From a bacterium A37T11 (GTDB lineage: Bacteria > Bacteroidota > Bacteroidia > Sphingobacteriales > Sphingobacteriaceae), in the NCBI GenBank assembly GCA_900109895.1, contig FOBR01000002.1, positions 186,001 through 250,000 on the forward strand: 64,000 bases of DNA, in the 5' to 3' direction. Made by a program: the position numbers and the translations under genes. Positions 42,143 through 52,828 of the stretch are shown here, piece by piece; the first letter of the stretch is position 1, and the number at the start of each line of letters is the position of its first letter. Below the pieces are notes generated by a model that had not been told where the DNA came from, made no database searches, and saw only the letters and a program-made list of their open reading frames with translations.

Positions 42143-42871
42143 ATGATTTCAGAAAATATAAAAGTTTCTTATTCGGAGCAATACGACGATTCTTCCATCG
42201 CCTGGCGCATGCAGGGTGCTCGCTATAAAGCCCAGAATATTGTGAATATCTGCAAAGGTAGGACTTTTGAGCGTGTTTTGGAAGTGGGTGCAGGTGAGGG
42301 CAGTATTTTAAAATGCTTGTCTGACTGGGAATTTGGAGTTCATTTGCATGGCATAGAAATTTCGGAAAGCGGTATTGAGATGATCCGGAAAAAACAGATT
42401 GCCCGATTAAAGGAAGTCTTGTTGTTTGATGGATACCAAATTCCGTATCCGGATGCTTATTTTGACTTAGTGATTTGTTCGCACGTGATGGAACATGTGG
42501 AGCATGAACGCCTGTTATTACGGGAGATAAAGCGGGTTTCAAAACAGCAAATATTTGAAGTACCCATTGACTTTAGCTTTTATGTTGACCGTAAGATAAA
42601 ACATTTTCTGGACTACGGGCATATCAACATTTATACACCGGCCTTGTTCCGGTTTCTGTTAAAGTCAGAGCATTTCAGTATAGAGAAGGATTGTTGCTAC
42701 CATTATGAAAATGCTATGCTTGAACAGATCTTCAAAGGAAACCGCAAGGCCTTGCTCATGGCCAAATTAAAACGGTTTGTGCTAAAAAAAATTCCCTACC
42801 TGGGGGGCATTAAGCCCAATTCGTACGTGGTGTTAACCAGTGCCGACGAAGGGTCACTGCATATTTTTTAA
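42143..42871 (+). CDS. Class I SAM-dependent methyltransferase
   Basis: 242 residues. The SAM-binding motif I is RVLEVGAGEGSILKCL, the acidic motif II is HGIEISESGIEMI, and the post-II region is YFDLVICSHVMEHVEHERLLL. The substrate is unknown; the C-terminal basic part (FVLKKIPYLGG) resembles methyltransferases acting on lipids or sugars, but this is weak. There is no signal peptide. It is a single gene between purM (divergent) and the SNF2 helicase (convergent, 7-bp gap). Confidence 0.88.
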   Translation: MISENIKVSYSEQYDDSSIAWRMQGARYKAQNIVNICKGRTFERVLEVGAGEGSILKCLSDWEFGVHLHGIEISESGIEMIRKKQIARLKEVLLFDGYQIPYPDAYFDLVICSHVMEHVEHERLLLREIKRVSKQQIFEVPIDFSFYVDRKIKHFLDYGHINIYTPALFRFLLKSEHFSIEKDCCYHYENAMLEQIFKGNRKALLMAKLKRFVLKKIPYLGGIKPNSYVVLTSADEGSLHIF

Positions 42872-42878
42872 CCGGTAT

Positions 42879-45800
42879 TCACTGCAGTAGTTGCAGGAGG
42901 TCTTCCCGTGTCAGCGAGCTAAAAAACGAAGCATCGTTGCGCACGAGGTCTTGTGCAAGCTGGCGTTTGGATTGTTGCAACGGAATCATTTTTTCTTCTA
43001 CCGTATCCGGGCAAATGAGGCGCACGGCTACCACCTTTTTTTGCTGTCCAATGCGATGGGCACGGTCTATAGCCTGGTTTTCCACCGCTGGATTCCACCA
43101 GGGGTCTACCAAATAAATGTAATCGGCTTCGGTGAGGTTCAATCCGGTTCCGCCGGCCTTCAGGCTGATCAGGAACACCCGCGTTTGGGGGTCATTTTGG
43201 AACTGCTGCACAGCCTGTTCGCGGTCCCTGCTTTGGCCGGTTAGCCAGGCATAACGAATTCCTTGCTGCTGCAGGGCTTTTTTAATCAGTTCAAGCATGG
43301 AGACAAATTGGGAAAAGACCAGGATTTTATGCTGGCCAGCCTTGGCCCCGATCTCTTCCAGCAGCATCCGCAATTTGGAGGAGGCAATCTTTTCCATGCC
43401 CTGGTCGCCCAGCAGGGCAGGTGCATCGCATATTTGGCGCAGGCGCGTGAGCCCCCGAAGGACATAAATGGGATTTTTTTTGGTTCCATCCTTCAGGTTT
43501 TCCTCCATATATATACGCAGTTCTTCTTCGTAACGATCATAGAGCGCGCGCTGAGGGGATTCCATGGGGCAATAAAGCACCATTTCGGTTTTTTCCGGAA
43601 GCTCCCTGGCGACTTCTTGTTTGCTGCGGCGAAGGATGAAGGGCTGGAGGCGCTGCCGTAGTTCCTTTGCGCGTTTGCTGTTTTTAAACTGGTCTATGGG
43701 CTGGGCATAGATGTCCCTGAAATACCGTTTACTGCCCAGAAGCCCCGGGCAGGCAAATGAAAACTGGCTGTAAAGGTCGTAACTATTGTTTTCCATGGGC
43801 GTACCGCTCATAAGTAGTTTATTGCGCGACTGCAGTAAACGTACGGCCTTATATCGTTGCGAATCGGGATTCTTTATTTGCTGGGATTCATCCAGCACGA
43901 TGTAGTTAAAAGTATAGCTCTTTATAAAATTAACATCACTAAGCAAGGAACTGTAAGAGGTGAGGATAATCTCGTATAGATGAAAGTTATCGGTATTTTT
44001 GGCCCGCTCCGGTCCGTAAAGTGTATAGAGACGCAGGCTGGGTGCAAATTTAGCCAGCTCGTCCTGCCAATTGAAAATTAGGGTGGCAGGCACAACCACC
44101 AGGTTGGTATTTTGCTTCACTTTACGGCGTTGTCCTAATAAAAAAGCAATTACCTGAATGGTCTTGCCAAGCCCCATATCGTCGGCCAGGCAACCTCCAA
44201 AGTTAAAATCATCCAGAAAATTGAGCCAATTTAGCCCTTCTTGCTGATAGGGGCGGAGTGTGGCGAGCAGACCCTTTGGTATGGGTACGGATGCCAGCTG
44301 CTTAAAGCTTTCCAGTTTTTCCCGAAATCCCCGCAGTTCTGCCCGGACGGGCTCGTCCAGCGACTGTTCTTCAAACAATTCCTGTAAGGTCATAAAATTG
44401 ATTTTCGGGATTTGCAGCGTGTCGTCGTCTGTAATTTCGCCGGCCTCAAAATATTTCCGGAATTTTTCGATCCATTCTGCCGGCAGGATGCCCAGTGTTC
44501 CATCACCCAGCTGAACGTATTTGCTTTTGTTGCGCAGGGCTGTAAATACATCTTTCAGTTTGGCTATTTTTTTTCCGTAACGCACGTTAATCTTTGCATT
44601 AAACCAATTAATGCCACTCAATACCCTGACGGTGATGTTTACGGGTTCGGGATTAAGTTTATTGCCTTCCAGCTCGTCAAATCCTAATACCGTTAGTCCC
44701 TGCTGCAGCCATTCGGCAAAAACAGGCTGGAACCATTCTTCGTTCAGGAAATGCTTTTTGTGCAGGTCCAGGAACGCATGGCCATACTCGAGCTGTTCTT
44801 CGAAATAAGGGTGTTGTTTAACGATCAGCGATACAAGCTGCAGTTCGGCGGCTTTGTCGCGTTGCACGAGGAACGTATTGCCTTCCCCGTCCAGGGCATG
44901 GATCTGTTTTTTGCTCAGCACGGGCACTTCTGCTTCCCCATAGCGCATGACGGGAATGAGCATGACGTAACTCCCAAAGTCCGAAAGGTAAATAAGCCTT
45001 TCCGGAGGCTGGTCAAAACCCTCCAATGCCAGCTGTACAGGGGTCGCTGGCTGGATATGACGATAATGGACATCGGCCATTTCTTCCAATTTTTCAAGTA
45101 TCTGCCTGCGGAAAGCCCGGAAATGCGGCCGGGAGATAAGCAGGTTGTCCTTTTTATTTTTCAGCAGCTCGATCAGTGCAATCAGCGGCAGGTGCTCCAG
45201 CAGATACAGGGTGCCTTCATGCTCGACGAAATAAGTATAGCAGATGCGTAATTCTGTTAAGGGCAAGGCTACATTGCCCAGTTGGAGGATTCCGGAAAGT
45301 TCCAGGAAATTTCCAGCAGGGGTGACTTGCAGCTGTACGGGCTTTTCGACCAAAGATAGCCGGACTGGCCGGAGGGAGGCGGCAGTTACTTTTTCACCCA
45401 GCGATTCCTCATGCCGGTATACCGGCAGCCCAAGCGGGTTGCTAACAAGAGCTTTAAGCGCCAGTATGTCAGTTTCCGACCGTTTAAAATCGTGACGGGA
45501 CTGAAAATAGCGCACCGCGCTGTAAAATTTTAAGCTGTCCGGATGTTCTGCGTGTAATAAAAAGTTATCTGGTAATAAGTTTTGCACGGGGTTTTTCAGT
45601 GCGGACTGTTTTGTCAGCGGGGCTTCGGCCAGTTCAGCGATGAGGTGTTTATCATATTTATGATGTTTAATCAGGAGGAACCGTTGCCGTTCATCGTTAT
45701 CACCAATCCTACGCTGGGGTGTTATGGCCGTTCCGGAAAAAAGTTGCTGGCTGAGCGACTGAAGTTGCTGGCCTGAGGTAGACAAAAGCCCAGGCCGGGA

Positions 45801-46238
45801 CGGAAAAACGGATACCTGCCCGTCGTGGTAAGTCAGCTCGAAAAGGCTGGACAGGCTCGGATCGTCTTCCAGGCCATAAGCGGCAGCGGCAGACCGGATC
45901 TTTTCCAAGCGTTTGATATCGTCAAAAAACAGCATATAGTCTGGTTTGCGGAGCAGGCCGGATAACACGGCGGCTTCCGTATGGTTAAGCAATCCCGGGC
46001 TTCCCGGGCCGTCAGAACGAATGCTGAATGCTTCATTTTCCAAGTGAAGTGTAACTGGTGCAAAATGTTCTAAATCGGGGCCAAACACAAATACGCCCCG
46101 GTTAACAGCCAGTTCCAATGGGATCAGCTGCCGAATGTCTGGCTGATCCCCAAAATCACTGCCATCCATATAACGGATGATCCAACTGGTTGAAAGCTGT
46201 CCAAAGCGAAAGGGATGGAAAACGACCTCGTGAATCAC
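42879..46238 (-). CDS. SNF2-family DEAD/DEAH-box helicase
   Basis: 1119 residues. The N-terminal about 620 residues are a poorly conserved SNF2-associated region. The ATPase core follows: motif I DDMGLGKTIQVIAFLLGQ (Lys692), the box DESQ in IVLDESQQIKN, LMSGTPMENNSYDLYSQF, then the C-terminal lobe with KILVFSQFVSMLELI and motif VI IDRAHRIGQQKKV. Such bacterial SNF2 proteins are linked to transcription recycling or DNA repair (RapA/HepA relatives). It begins 29 bp after the DPP III-type gene, so they share a strand and perhaps a transcript. Confidence 0.93.
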   Translation of the reverse strand: MIHEVVFHPFRFGQLSTSWIIRYMDGSDFGDQPDIRQLIPLELAVNRGVFVFGPDLEHFAPVTLHLENEAFSIRSDGPGSPGLLNHTEAAVLSGLLRKPDYMLFFDDIKRLEKIRSAAAAYGLEDDPSLSSLFELTYHDGQVSVFPSRPGLLSTSGQQLQSLSQQLFSGTAITPQRRIGDNDERQRFLLIKHHKYDKHLIAELAEAPLTKQSALKNPVQNLLPDNFLLHAEHPDSLKFYSAVRYFQSRHDFKRSETDILALKALVSNPLGLPVYRHEESLGEKVTAASLRPVRLSLVEKPVQLQVTPAGNFLELSGILQLGNVALPLTELRICYTYFVEHEGTLYLLEHLPLIALIELLKNKKDNLLISRPHFRAFRRQILEKLEEMADVHYRHIQPATPVQLALEGFDQPPERLIYLSDFGSYVMLIPVMRYGEAEVPVLSKKQIHALDGEGNTFLVQRDKAAELQLVSLIVKQHPYFEEQLEYGHAFLDLHKKHFLNEEWFQPVFAEWLQQGLTVLGFDELEGNKLNPEPVNITVRVLSGINWFNAKINVRYGKKIAKLKDVFTALRNKSKYVQLGDGTLGILPAEWIEKFRKYFEAGEITDDDTLQIPKINFMTLQELFEEQSLDEPVRAELRGFREKLESFKQLASVPIPKGLLATLRPYQQEGLNWLNFLDDFNFGGCLADDMGLGKTIQVIAFLLGQRRKVKQNTNLVVVPATLIFNWQDELAKFAPSLRLYTLYGPERAKNTDNFHLYEIILTSYSSLLSDVNFIKSYTFNYIVLDESQQIKNPDSQRYKAVRLLQSRNKLLMSGTPMENNSYDLYSQFSFACPGLLGSKRYFRDIYAQPIDQFKNSKRAKELRQRLQPFILRRSKQEVARELPEKTEMVLYCPMESPQRALYDRYEEELRIYMEENLKDGTKKNPIYVLRGLTRLRQICDAPALLGDQGMEKIASSKLRMLLEEIGAKAGQHKILVFSQFVSMLELIKKALQQQGIRYAWLTGQSRDREQAVQQFQNDPQTRVFLISLKAGGTGLNLTEADYIYLVDPWWNPAVENQAIDRAHRIGQQKKVVAVRLICPDTVEEKMIPLQQSKRQLAQDLVRNDASFFSSLTREDLLQLLQ

Positions 46239-46267
46239 AGTAAAAATCAGCAGATTTCCGGGATTAC

Positions 46268-48334
46268 CTAATTGACAGCAGGCAAAAAGGAATAAGCTTT
46301 TGCATATTCCAGCATCTGCCCGTAAAAGTCATCCGGATATTCCAGTTTGACATCGGTAATCTGTCCGTCTTTTTCCACGGCTGTGAGCCTTGGCTGGATA
46401 AACCCTTTATAGGGTTTCAGGTTCAGCTTGGCATACCGTTCCAGGACTTCCTTGTGCAGGACCGGGTCGACTTTAACGCCATAAGTTTCCACCAGGCTTT
46501 TCCCGGCTTGATAGTCGCCTTCCGACTTAACGCGCTGAATCTCGCGTAGCAGGTCGCCGAACAATACCCGTAACTTTTCATAGTCATTGATCTGCACGTA
46601 GGTCTTTCCGTCTTTCTTTATAAACTCAACTACCTTGTCCTTTTTCCCTTTTTCAAACACCCAATAAGCATTTAGCGCCCGGTTGCGCATGTGCGCCTCT
46701 TCGATTTGGTCGCCCGGCTTGATGCGGGTAAGTTGGGTCATCAGGCCATTCATTAAATAGCTATCGTATTCGGCTTTGCCTACTTCCAGTGAAGGCATCA
46801 CGCCGATCTCCACCAGCTTCGGATCAAGTATATAATATAAGGCTACCAGATCTGCCCGCGCTTCTTCCAGGCAGGAGCCATAGTTTTTCAGGGTTTTGTC
46901 GGTGGTGCCTACACCGGGATTAATCTGCCCGGAAGCATGGCCAATGCATTCGTGCATGTCTGTGTGCAGGTCGCTTCCCAGGTTGCCATATTTTTTCATC
47001 CGTTCCAGCTTCTCTCTATCACCCACAAATTCTTCCAGAAAACCGCTATTGGCGCTGCTTTCATTATAGGCATGGACAATATTGCTCAGGGAAACGGATT
47101 TTGAGCCGAAATCCTTACGCAACCAGTCTGAATTAGGCAGGTTAATGCCAATGGGCGTGCTGGGTGCCGCATCGCCAGCTTCTACAATGGCTGTAATGGC
47201 TTTGGCGCTGATGCCTTTTACTACCTTTTTTTTGTGTGCAGGCATCAGCGGCGAGTGGTCCTCAAACCACTGAGCTTCGTCAGCAATCGCCTTAATCCGT
47301 ATGGTACTTTCCAGGTCTTTCAACGAAAGGACAGCCTCATAACTACCTTTAATACCGATCGCATCGTTATAAACCTCAATAAAGCCATTGGCAAAATCGA
47401 TGGTGCCGGTGGTATCTTGTACCCAAGCTTTATTATATGCATCCCAAGCTTTCAGATCGCCCGTTTGATAATATTGGCTGAGCAGGGTTAGCGCATTTTT
47501 TTGTTGTGGATTTTCTGCCAGGGGAATGGCTTTGCCCAGCCAGGAACAAATCTGGTCGATAGCTTTCCCATACATGCCTCCGGATTTCCAGGTTTTTTCA
47601 GTCAGCTTTCCGTTTTCTTTCACGACCTTGCTGTTTAAGCCCCATTCCGGATCCTGGCCCGTGTGGGGAAAGGCAGCATAAAAGGCCTCAACTTCGGGTT
47701 GGGTGACCCCTTCGTAAAAATTGTTGAATGACTGGGCTACGTGGTCAACACCATCGGTAAGATTAACCATTTTGGGTTCCACTTTAGGGTCAAAAATCAG
47801 TGGACTTACCCGTGACAGGAAGGTTTCCGTATTTTCACCATCAAGCATAGGTAGTGCAGCTGGATCGCAGGCTTTCACAAGACCGGCAAAATATGCTAGG
47901 CTGCATTCAGGAATGAATTTATCGTTTGAGTAGTGGTGATGGATGCCATTGCTGAACCAAAATCGGCCGGCATAAACCTTCAATTTTTCCCATTCTTCAC
48001 CGGTCTTCTCCGTTTTGGGGCTGTTCCAGATGGCCTCCAGGGTTTTTCGGATGGTCAGGTTGTATTTGCCTCGCTGGTCGTAAATAATGTCGCGGCCAGA
48101 AAGAGCAGCCTGATAGAGGTAGTAAGCCAGTTTTTTCTTTTCCAGGCTTAGATTCTCCCAGCCCGGCACTTGATAACGCAGAATTTCCAGATCACCAAAT
48201 TCATCGGCTTTCACCTGAAAAGGTTTATTACCGCTTTTACTTGTATTTTTTTCGGGGGATTGGCAGGAATTAAACCCGGCCGTACCCACCGATATGGCCA
48301 GAATCATTATTGGTAATTTATGGAAAGTCTTCAT
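46268..48334 (-). CDS. Dipeptidyl peptidase III family (M49) lipoprotein
   Basis: 688 residues. The zinc motif HEXXGH is HECIGHASG (His461, Glu462, His466) and the second motif is LEEARADLVALY, which carries the third zinc ligand; together they define M49. The N-terminus is a lipoprotein signal (LAISVGTAGFNSC), so the enzyme is anchored outside the cytoplasm. It removes dipeptides from oligopeptide N-termini in characterised relatives. The A in HECIGHASG replaces the usual G. Often mis-annotated as 'dihydrofolate reductase'. It follows manC by 14 bp. Confidence 0.88.
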   Translation of the reverse strand: MKTFHKLPIMILAISVGTAGFNSCQSPEKNTSKSGNKPFQVKADEFGDLEILRYQVPGWENLSLEKKKLAYYLYQAALSGRDIIYDQRGKYNLTIRKTLEAIWNSPKTEKTGEEWEKLKVYAGRFWFSNGIHHHYSNDKFIPECSLAYFAGLVKACDPAALPMLDGENTETFLSRVSPLIFDPKVEPKMVNLTDGVDHVAQSFNNFYEGVTQPEVEAFYAAFPHTGQDPEWGLNSKVVKENGKLTEKTWKSGGMYGKAIDQICSWLGKAIPLAENPQQKNALTLLSQYYQTGDLKAWDAYNKAWVQDTTGTIDFANGFIEVYNDAIGIKGSYEAVLSLKDLESTIRIKAIADEAQWFEDHSPLMPAHKKKVVKGISAKAITAIVEAGDAAPSTPIGINLPNSDWLRKDFGSKSVSLSNIVHAYNESSANSGFLEEFVGDREKLERMKKYGNLGSDLHTDMHECIGHASGQINPGVGTTDKTLKNYGSCLEEARADLVALYYILDPKLVEIGVMPSLEVGKAEYDSYLMNGLMTQLTRIKPGDQIEEAHMRNRALNAYWVFEKGKKDKVVEFIKKDGKTYVQINDYEKLRVLFGDLLREIQRVKSEGDYQAGKSLVETYGVKVDPVLHKEVLERYAKLNLKPYKGFIQPRLTAVEKDGQITDVKLEYPDDFYGQMLEYAKAYSFLPAVN

Positions 48335-48348
48335 ATATGCTATATAAC

Positions 48349-49431
48349 TTAAACATAATCTGCTCCGTATTTATTTTTAACATCCCCAACAATCTTCTTG
48401 ACATCCTGTTCCTGGTTTCGCGGGCAGATCAATAAGGTATTATTGGATTCAACCACAATGTAGTCCCTCAGGCCTTGCAGGATCACCAGCTTGTCATCAG
48501 GTACATTCACCATGCAATTGGAAGAGTCGTAGATGATAACATTATCAGACGGTATAACGGCATTTCCCAAATAATCTTTCTCGGCCAGCTCATAAACAGA
48601 TGACCAGGTTCCAAGATCTGACCAGCCAAAATCGGAAGGCAATACATATACATTATCCGCTTTTTCCATGATGGCAAAATCAATGGAAATATTTGGGCTC
48701 CGCACAAAGGCGCTGGCTATGAACTTTAGCTCTTCCGGTGTATTAAAAGCAGCCGATCCTTCCAGAAAGACCTCGTTCATTTCAGGCTGTAGTTGGGCAA
48801 AAGCATCCAGAATAGCGTTGGCCGACCAAATAAAAATTCCGGCATTCCATAAAAAATCGCCGCTGCGAATAAACGTTTTGGCTAGTTCCAGGTCGGGTTT
48901 CTCCGTAAAGGTTTTGACCTCTTTAAATTCACCTTCAATCGTTTTTTCATTGAACTGGATATAGCCATAACCCGTATCCGGACGGGAAGGTTTTATGCCA
49001 AGCGTAATGAGAAAGGGGTGTTTACTGGCTACTTCCAGTGCATGACTAATATCTTTTAAAAAGGTAGGGGTGTCAAGGATCAAATGGTCGGCAGGAGCAA
49101 CCACAATCGTCGCGTCCGGATTCAGGTTTTTAAGTTTATGACAGGCATAAGCAATGCAGGGAGCCGTATTTCGCATAACCGGTTCTGCCAAAATACAATT
49201 GTCGGGAATTTCAGGTAATTGTTCTTTCAGGAGATCAACGTAGAGCTCATTGGTTACAATAAATATATTTTCCTTGGGTATAATTTGAAGGAAACGATGA
49301 TAGGTGCTTTGTATGAGTGTTCTTCCGGTACCGAGAATATCAAGGAACTGTTTTGGATAGGCGGTGCGGCTTACTGGCCAAAAGCGGCTGCCAATGCCCC
49401 CAGCCATGATGACTGCAAAATAATTGTTCAT
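48349..49431 (-). CDS. manC: Mannose-1-phosphate guanylyltransferase
   Basis: 360 residues. The nucleotidyltransferase signature AVIMAGGIGSRFWPVSR is at 8-24, with AEPVMRNTAPCIAYA, APADHLIL, TGYGYIQF and FTEKPDLE following; the C-terminal left-handed helix region includes WSDLGTWSSVYELA. It makes GDP-mannose from mannose-1-phosphate and GTP for surface glycans. It lacks the fused mannose-6-phosphate isomerase domain of long ManC/AlgA. kdsD lies 109 bp upstream, consistent with an envelope-sugar group. A TAACTTTG motif precedes it. Confidence 0.92.
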   Translation of the reverse strand: MNNYFAVIMAGGIGSRFWPVSRTAYPKQFLDILGTGRTLIQSTYHRFLQIIPKENIFIVTNELYVDLLKEQLPEIPDNCILAEPVMRNTAPCIAYACHKLKNLNPDATIVVAPADHLILDTPTFLKDISHALEVASKHPFLITLGIKPSRPDTGYGYIQFNEKTIEGEFKEVKTFTEKPDLELAKTFIRSGDFLWNAGIFIWSANAILDAFAQLQPEMNEVFLEGSAAFNTPEELKFIASAFVRSPNISIDFAIMEKADNVYVLPSDFGWSDLGTWSSVYELAEKDYLGNAVIPSDNVIIYDSSNCMVNVPDDKLVILQGLRDYIVVESNNTLLICPRNQEQDVKKIVGDVKNKYGADYV

Positions 49432-49491
49432 TTATCTTCTTATCTTTAAGATGGGTATATGATTTATAATGTTGTTATCTATCATAACCGT

Positions 49492-49499
49492 CAAAGTTA
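49492..49499 (-). promoter_or_regulatory. -7 promoter element of manC
   Basis: The minus strand reads TAACTTTG, 60 nt before the ATG at 49431. Confidence 0.45.
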
Positions 49500-49540
49500 T
49501 TTTTTATTTTAAATTTACGGGACTAAGTTAGCACTTAATT

Positions 49541-50506
49541 TTAAATAATACCTTCTTTCAGCAAATCATGCAAGTGTAAGATGCCAAAAAAACGCCCTTC
49601 GTCGGTCACTAGCAGTTGTGTAATGTTATTTGAGCGAATTAGTTCTAAAGCTTGTACCGCCAACGCTCTGCGGTCAATAGTTTTTGGAGAGGTGCCCATA
49701 ATGTTTGCTGCATGAAGGTTGCTGAAATCTGTGTGATTTTCAAGCATACGACGGATGTCCCCGTCGGTAACAATTCCCCTAATTTTATCATCTTCAATTA
49801 CCGCTACCGCACCGAGCCGATGCCTTGTTATTGTAATGATGACTTCTTTAATGGTAGCAGTGGGTGAAATAAACGGTATTTCATTAGAAAGTGCAAGATC
49901 ACCTGCAGTCAGGAACAATTGTTTTCCTAATATGCCACCGGGATGGTAACGGGCAAAATCCTGATCATTAAATGAACGGCATTCCAATAAACACATGGCA
50001 AGGGCATCTCCCATTGCAAGCTGCGCGGTGGTACTGCTGGTGGGGGCCAGATTAAACGGACAGGCCTCTATCGCTACCGAAGCATCTAATATATAATTTG
50101 CATGTTTAGCCAGAAACGATTGACGATTGCCTACCAAGGCAACGAGTAGGTGAGATGATTGTTTAAGCAATGTCACCAACACCTTAATTTCAGCAGTATC
50201 CCCGCTTTTAGATAAAACCATAACCAGATCATCCGGTTGTATCATCCCCAGATCGCCATGAATAGCATCGGCTGCATGCATAAAACTGGAAGGTGTGCCA
50301 GTTGAATTTAACGTGGCTACGATTTTCTGGGCGATAATTGCGCTTTTTCCAATCCCGGCAACGATAACCCGTCCAGATATATTTAGAATAACTTTTACTA
50401 CACCAATAAACTCATCATCAATACGTTCAGCTAAATTTGAGATGGCTTCTGATTCTTTTAGAAGTGTATTTATTGCAATATTTTTTATTTCGGAGTTGCT
50501 TTTCAC
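49541..50506 (-). CDS. kdsD: Arabinose-5-phosphate isomerase (KpsF/GutQ family)
   Basis: 321 residues. An SIS domain (about 35-170) has [37 protein letters not shown] and [11 protein letters not shown]; two CBS domains follow (about 205-321, with [12 protein letters not shown]). It converts ribulose-5-phosphate to arabinose-5-phosphate, the precursor of KDO in lipopolysaccharide. kdsA, the next enzyme of the pathway, lies at 52829-53647. A -7 motif precedes the gene; it is divergent from recQ. Confidence 0.93.
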   Translation of the reverse strand: MKSNSEIKNIAINTLLKESEAISNLAERIDDEFIGVVKVILNISGRVIVAGIGKSAIIAQKIVATLNSTGTPSSFMHAADAIHGDLGMIQPDDLVMVLSKSGDTAEIKVLVTLLKQSSHLLVALVGNRQSFLAKHANYILDASVAIEACPFNLAPTSSTTAQLAMGDALAMCLLECRSFNDQDFARYHPGGILGKQLFLTAGDLALSNEIPFISPTATIKEVIITITRHRLGAVAVIEDDKIRGIVTDGDIRRMLENHTDFSNLHAANIMGTSPKTIDRRALAVQALELIRSNNITQLLVTDEGRFFGILHLHDLLKEGII

Positions 50507-50540
50507 AAAAATAATTTATAATTTTAGTACGCCATTACGG

Positions 50541-50548
50541 CAAAAATA
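50541..50548 (-). promoter_or_regulatory. -7 promoter element of kdsD
   Basis: The minus strand reads TATTTTTG, matching TAnnTTTG, 34 nt before the kdsD ATG. Confidence 0.45.
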
Positions 50549-50603
50549 TGTTATTTTGAACATTGAATACACCAACCGCACAGATAAATTTCCGAAAGGA
50601 GAC

Positions 50604-52811
50604 ATGGAAATAGAAAAAACATTATTTGATAATTTGCAAAATTTCTTCGGCTTTGACAAGTTTAAAGGCGAACAGGAAGCAATTATCACCAATGTCCTGG
50701 AGAAAAAGGACACTTTTGTAATCATGCCGACAGGCGGAGGGAAATCCGTTTGTTATCAACTACCAGCCTTAATGAGCGAAGGAACTGCTATTGTGATCTC
50801 ACCACTTATTGCACTCATGAAAAACCAGGTAGATCAATTACGGGCATTTGGAGGTTCAGAAAGCATTGCGCATTTTCTAAATTCTTCCTTAAACAAAAGC
50901 GACATTGCTCGGGTTAAGCAAGACGTGCTTGACCGGAAAACAAAACTATTGTATGTGGCCCCAGAGTCATTGGGTAAAGCAGACAATGTAGAATTCCTAA
51001 AACTGATCACCGTGTCCTTTGTAGCCGTAGATGAAGCCCATTGTATATCTGAGTGGGGTCATGATTTCAGGCCGGAATACCGGAAAATAAGACAAGTGAT
51101 TAATGCCATTGGTGATGATATTCCGGTTATAGCACTTACCGCGACGGCCACACCAAAAGTACAATCAGACATTCGCAAAAATTTGCAGATGAACGATGCT
51201 GCCTTGTTTAAATCGTCGTTTAACAGGCCTAATTTATACTACGAAGTACGCGTAAAGCGCAACGTGGTTAAAGAGATCGTGCGATTTATTAAAAACAACG
51301 CCGGGAAATCCGGGATTATTTATTGTCTGAGCCGCAAAAAGGTGGAGGAGATCGCAGAGGTGCTCAATCTAAACGGTATTCGTGCACTTCCATATCATGC
51401 CGGCCTGGATGCCAAGACCCGGGCTGATACCCAAGACAAATTTCTCATGGAAGATGTGGAGGTCATTGTGGCTACCATCGCCTTTGGAATGGGAATCGAT
51501 AAGCCTGACGTACGGTATGTGATCCACCACGATATCCCTAAGAGCATGGAGGGTTACTATCAGGAAACCGGAAGGGCAGGGCGCGATGGGGGAGAAGGGC
51601 ATTGCCTGGCTTTCTATTCTGAAAAGGATATTGAAAAACTCACCAAGTTTATGAAGGATAAACCGGTTTCTGAACGGGAAATTGGCACGCAAATACTGAA
51701 GGAGGTCATCGATTATTCAGAATCGTCTGTTTGCCGCCGAAAACAGATCCTGCATTATTTTGGAGAAAACTTTGACGACAGCCAGTGCCATGAGATGTGT
51801 GATAACTGCGCAGGTGAAAAGGAATATTTTGATGCCAAAGAGAACCTGTTGGGTGTGCTTAAATTTATTAAAATTCAGGGAGAGAAATTTGACGACCAGC
51901 ATATCATCAATGTGATGATTGGGCAGAATAATCAGCCAGTATCATCTTATAAACACGATAGCCATCCATTATTTGGCTCCGGTAAGGAGCTTGGAATAAT
52001 CTATTGGAAATCCTTATTACGGCAGTCTGTACTGAATAATTTCCTGGCAAAGGATATTGACAATTACGGCTTATTGAAAATGACTGAAACCGGTCTGAAT
52101 TTCATTAAAAATCCATATCCGATTAAATTTGTCATGAATAAGCCCCTGGCACTGACCGAAGAAGAAAGTTCAGACGAATCAGCGCAGCAAGCTGCCGGAA
52201 ATGGTGGGGGAGGTGCTCTTGACAATGAATTGCTGAAGATGTTGAAGGATCTCCGTAAAAAGATATCCAAATCTAAAAAACTTCCACCTTTTGTCATCTT
52301 TCAGGATCCGTCGCTGGAAGAAATGTGCATCCACTATCCGATTAATATGGATGAGCTGAGGCAAATTCACGGAGTTGGAAATGGTAAGGCGGTTAAATTT
52401 GGGTCACAATTTATCGACCTGATTAAAAAATATGTAGAGGAAAATGAGATAGAACGCCCAGTTGATCTTGTTATTAAAAGTACGGCCAATAAATCGGCAT
52501 TGAAAGTATCCATTATCCAGAATATTGACCGAAAAATAGGTTTGGAGGATATTGCCAATTCAAAAGGACTGGCTTATGAGGATATTCTACGGGAAGTTGA
52601 ATCCATTGTCAATTCCGGAACAAAGCTGAATTTGAATTATTTTATCGATGAAATGATCGATGTGGATCGACAGGATGAAGTGTTTGATTATTTCCGAAAT
52701 GCCGAAGTGGATTCCATTGAGCAAGCTTTGCGCGACCTGGGTTCTGATGATTATACATTTGAAGAGATCCAGTTGATGCGCATTAAATTTATGTCAGAAT
52801 TGGGCAATTAA
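50604..52811 (+). CDS. recQ: ATP-dependent DNA helicase RecQ
   Basis: About 735 residues from the ATG at 50604, chosen because of a strong AAAGGAG ribosome binding site 5 nt upstream and the normal RecQ N-terminus; a longer frame from 50295 runs back through kdsD. Motif I is [14 protein letters not shown] (Lys47), motif II is DEAH (143-146), motif VI is [10 protein letters not shown]. The RQC zinc cysteines are in [13 protein letters not shown] and CHEMCDNC, and an HRDC domain includes [13 protein letters not shown]. The C-terminal extension beyond HRDC (about 110 residues) is usual in Bacteroidota. It unwinds DNA in recombination repair. kdsA follows 17 bp later. Confidence 0.95.
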   Translation: MEIEKTLFDNLQNFFGFDKFKGEQEAIITNVLEKKDTFVIMPTGGGKSVCYQLPALMSEGTAIVISPLIALMKNQVDQLRAFGGSESIAHFLNSSLNKSDIARVKQDVLDRKTKLLYVAPESLGKADNVEFLKLITVSFVAVDEAHCISEWGHDFRPEYRKIRQVINAIGDDIPVIALTATATPKVQSDIRKNLQMNDAALFKSSFNRPNLYYEVRVKRNVVKEIVRFIKNNAGKSGIIYCLSRKKVEEIAEVLNLNGIRALPYHAGLDAKTRADTQDKFLMEDVEVIVATIAFGMGIDKPDVRYVIHHDIPKSMEGYYQETGRAGRDGGEGHCLAFYSEKDIEKLTKFMKDKPVSEREIGTQILKEVIDYSESSVCRRKQILHYFGENFDDSQCHEMCDNCAGEKEYFDAKENLLGVLKFIKIQGEKFDDQHIINVMIGQNNQPVSSYKHDSHPLFGSGKELGIIYWKSLLRQSVLNNFLAKDIDNYGLLKMTETGLNFIKNPYPIKFVMNKPLALTEEESSDESAQQAAGNGGGGALDNELLKMLKDLRKKISKSKKLPPFVIFQDPSLEEMCIHYPINMDELRQIHGVGNGKAVKFGSQFIDLIKKYVEENEIERPVDLVIKSTANKSALKVSIIQNIDRKIGLEDIANSKGLAYEDILREVESIVNSGTKLNLNYFIDEMIDVDRQDEVFDYFRNAEVDSIEQALRDLGSDDYTFEEIQLMRIKFMSELGN

Positions 52812-52828
52812 TAGTTTTCGCAAATTTT

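Noticed and set aside
50295-50603. Upstream extension of recQ
   Set aside because: It is the antisense frame of kdsD; a strong ribosome binding site and the normal RecQ N-terminus begin at 50604.
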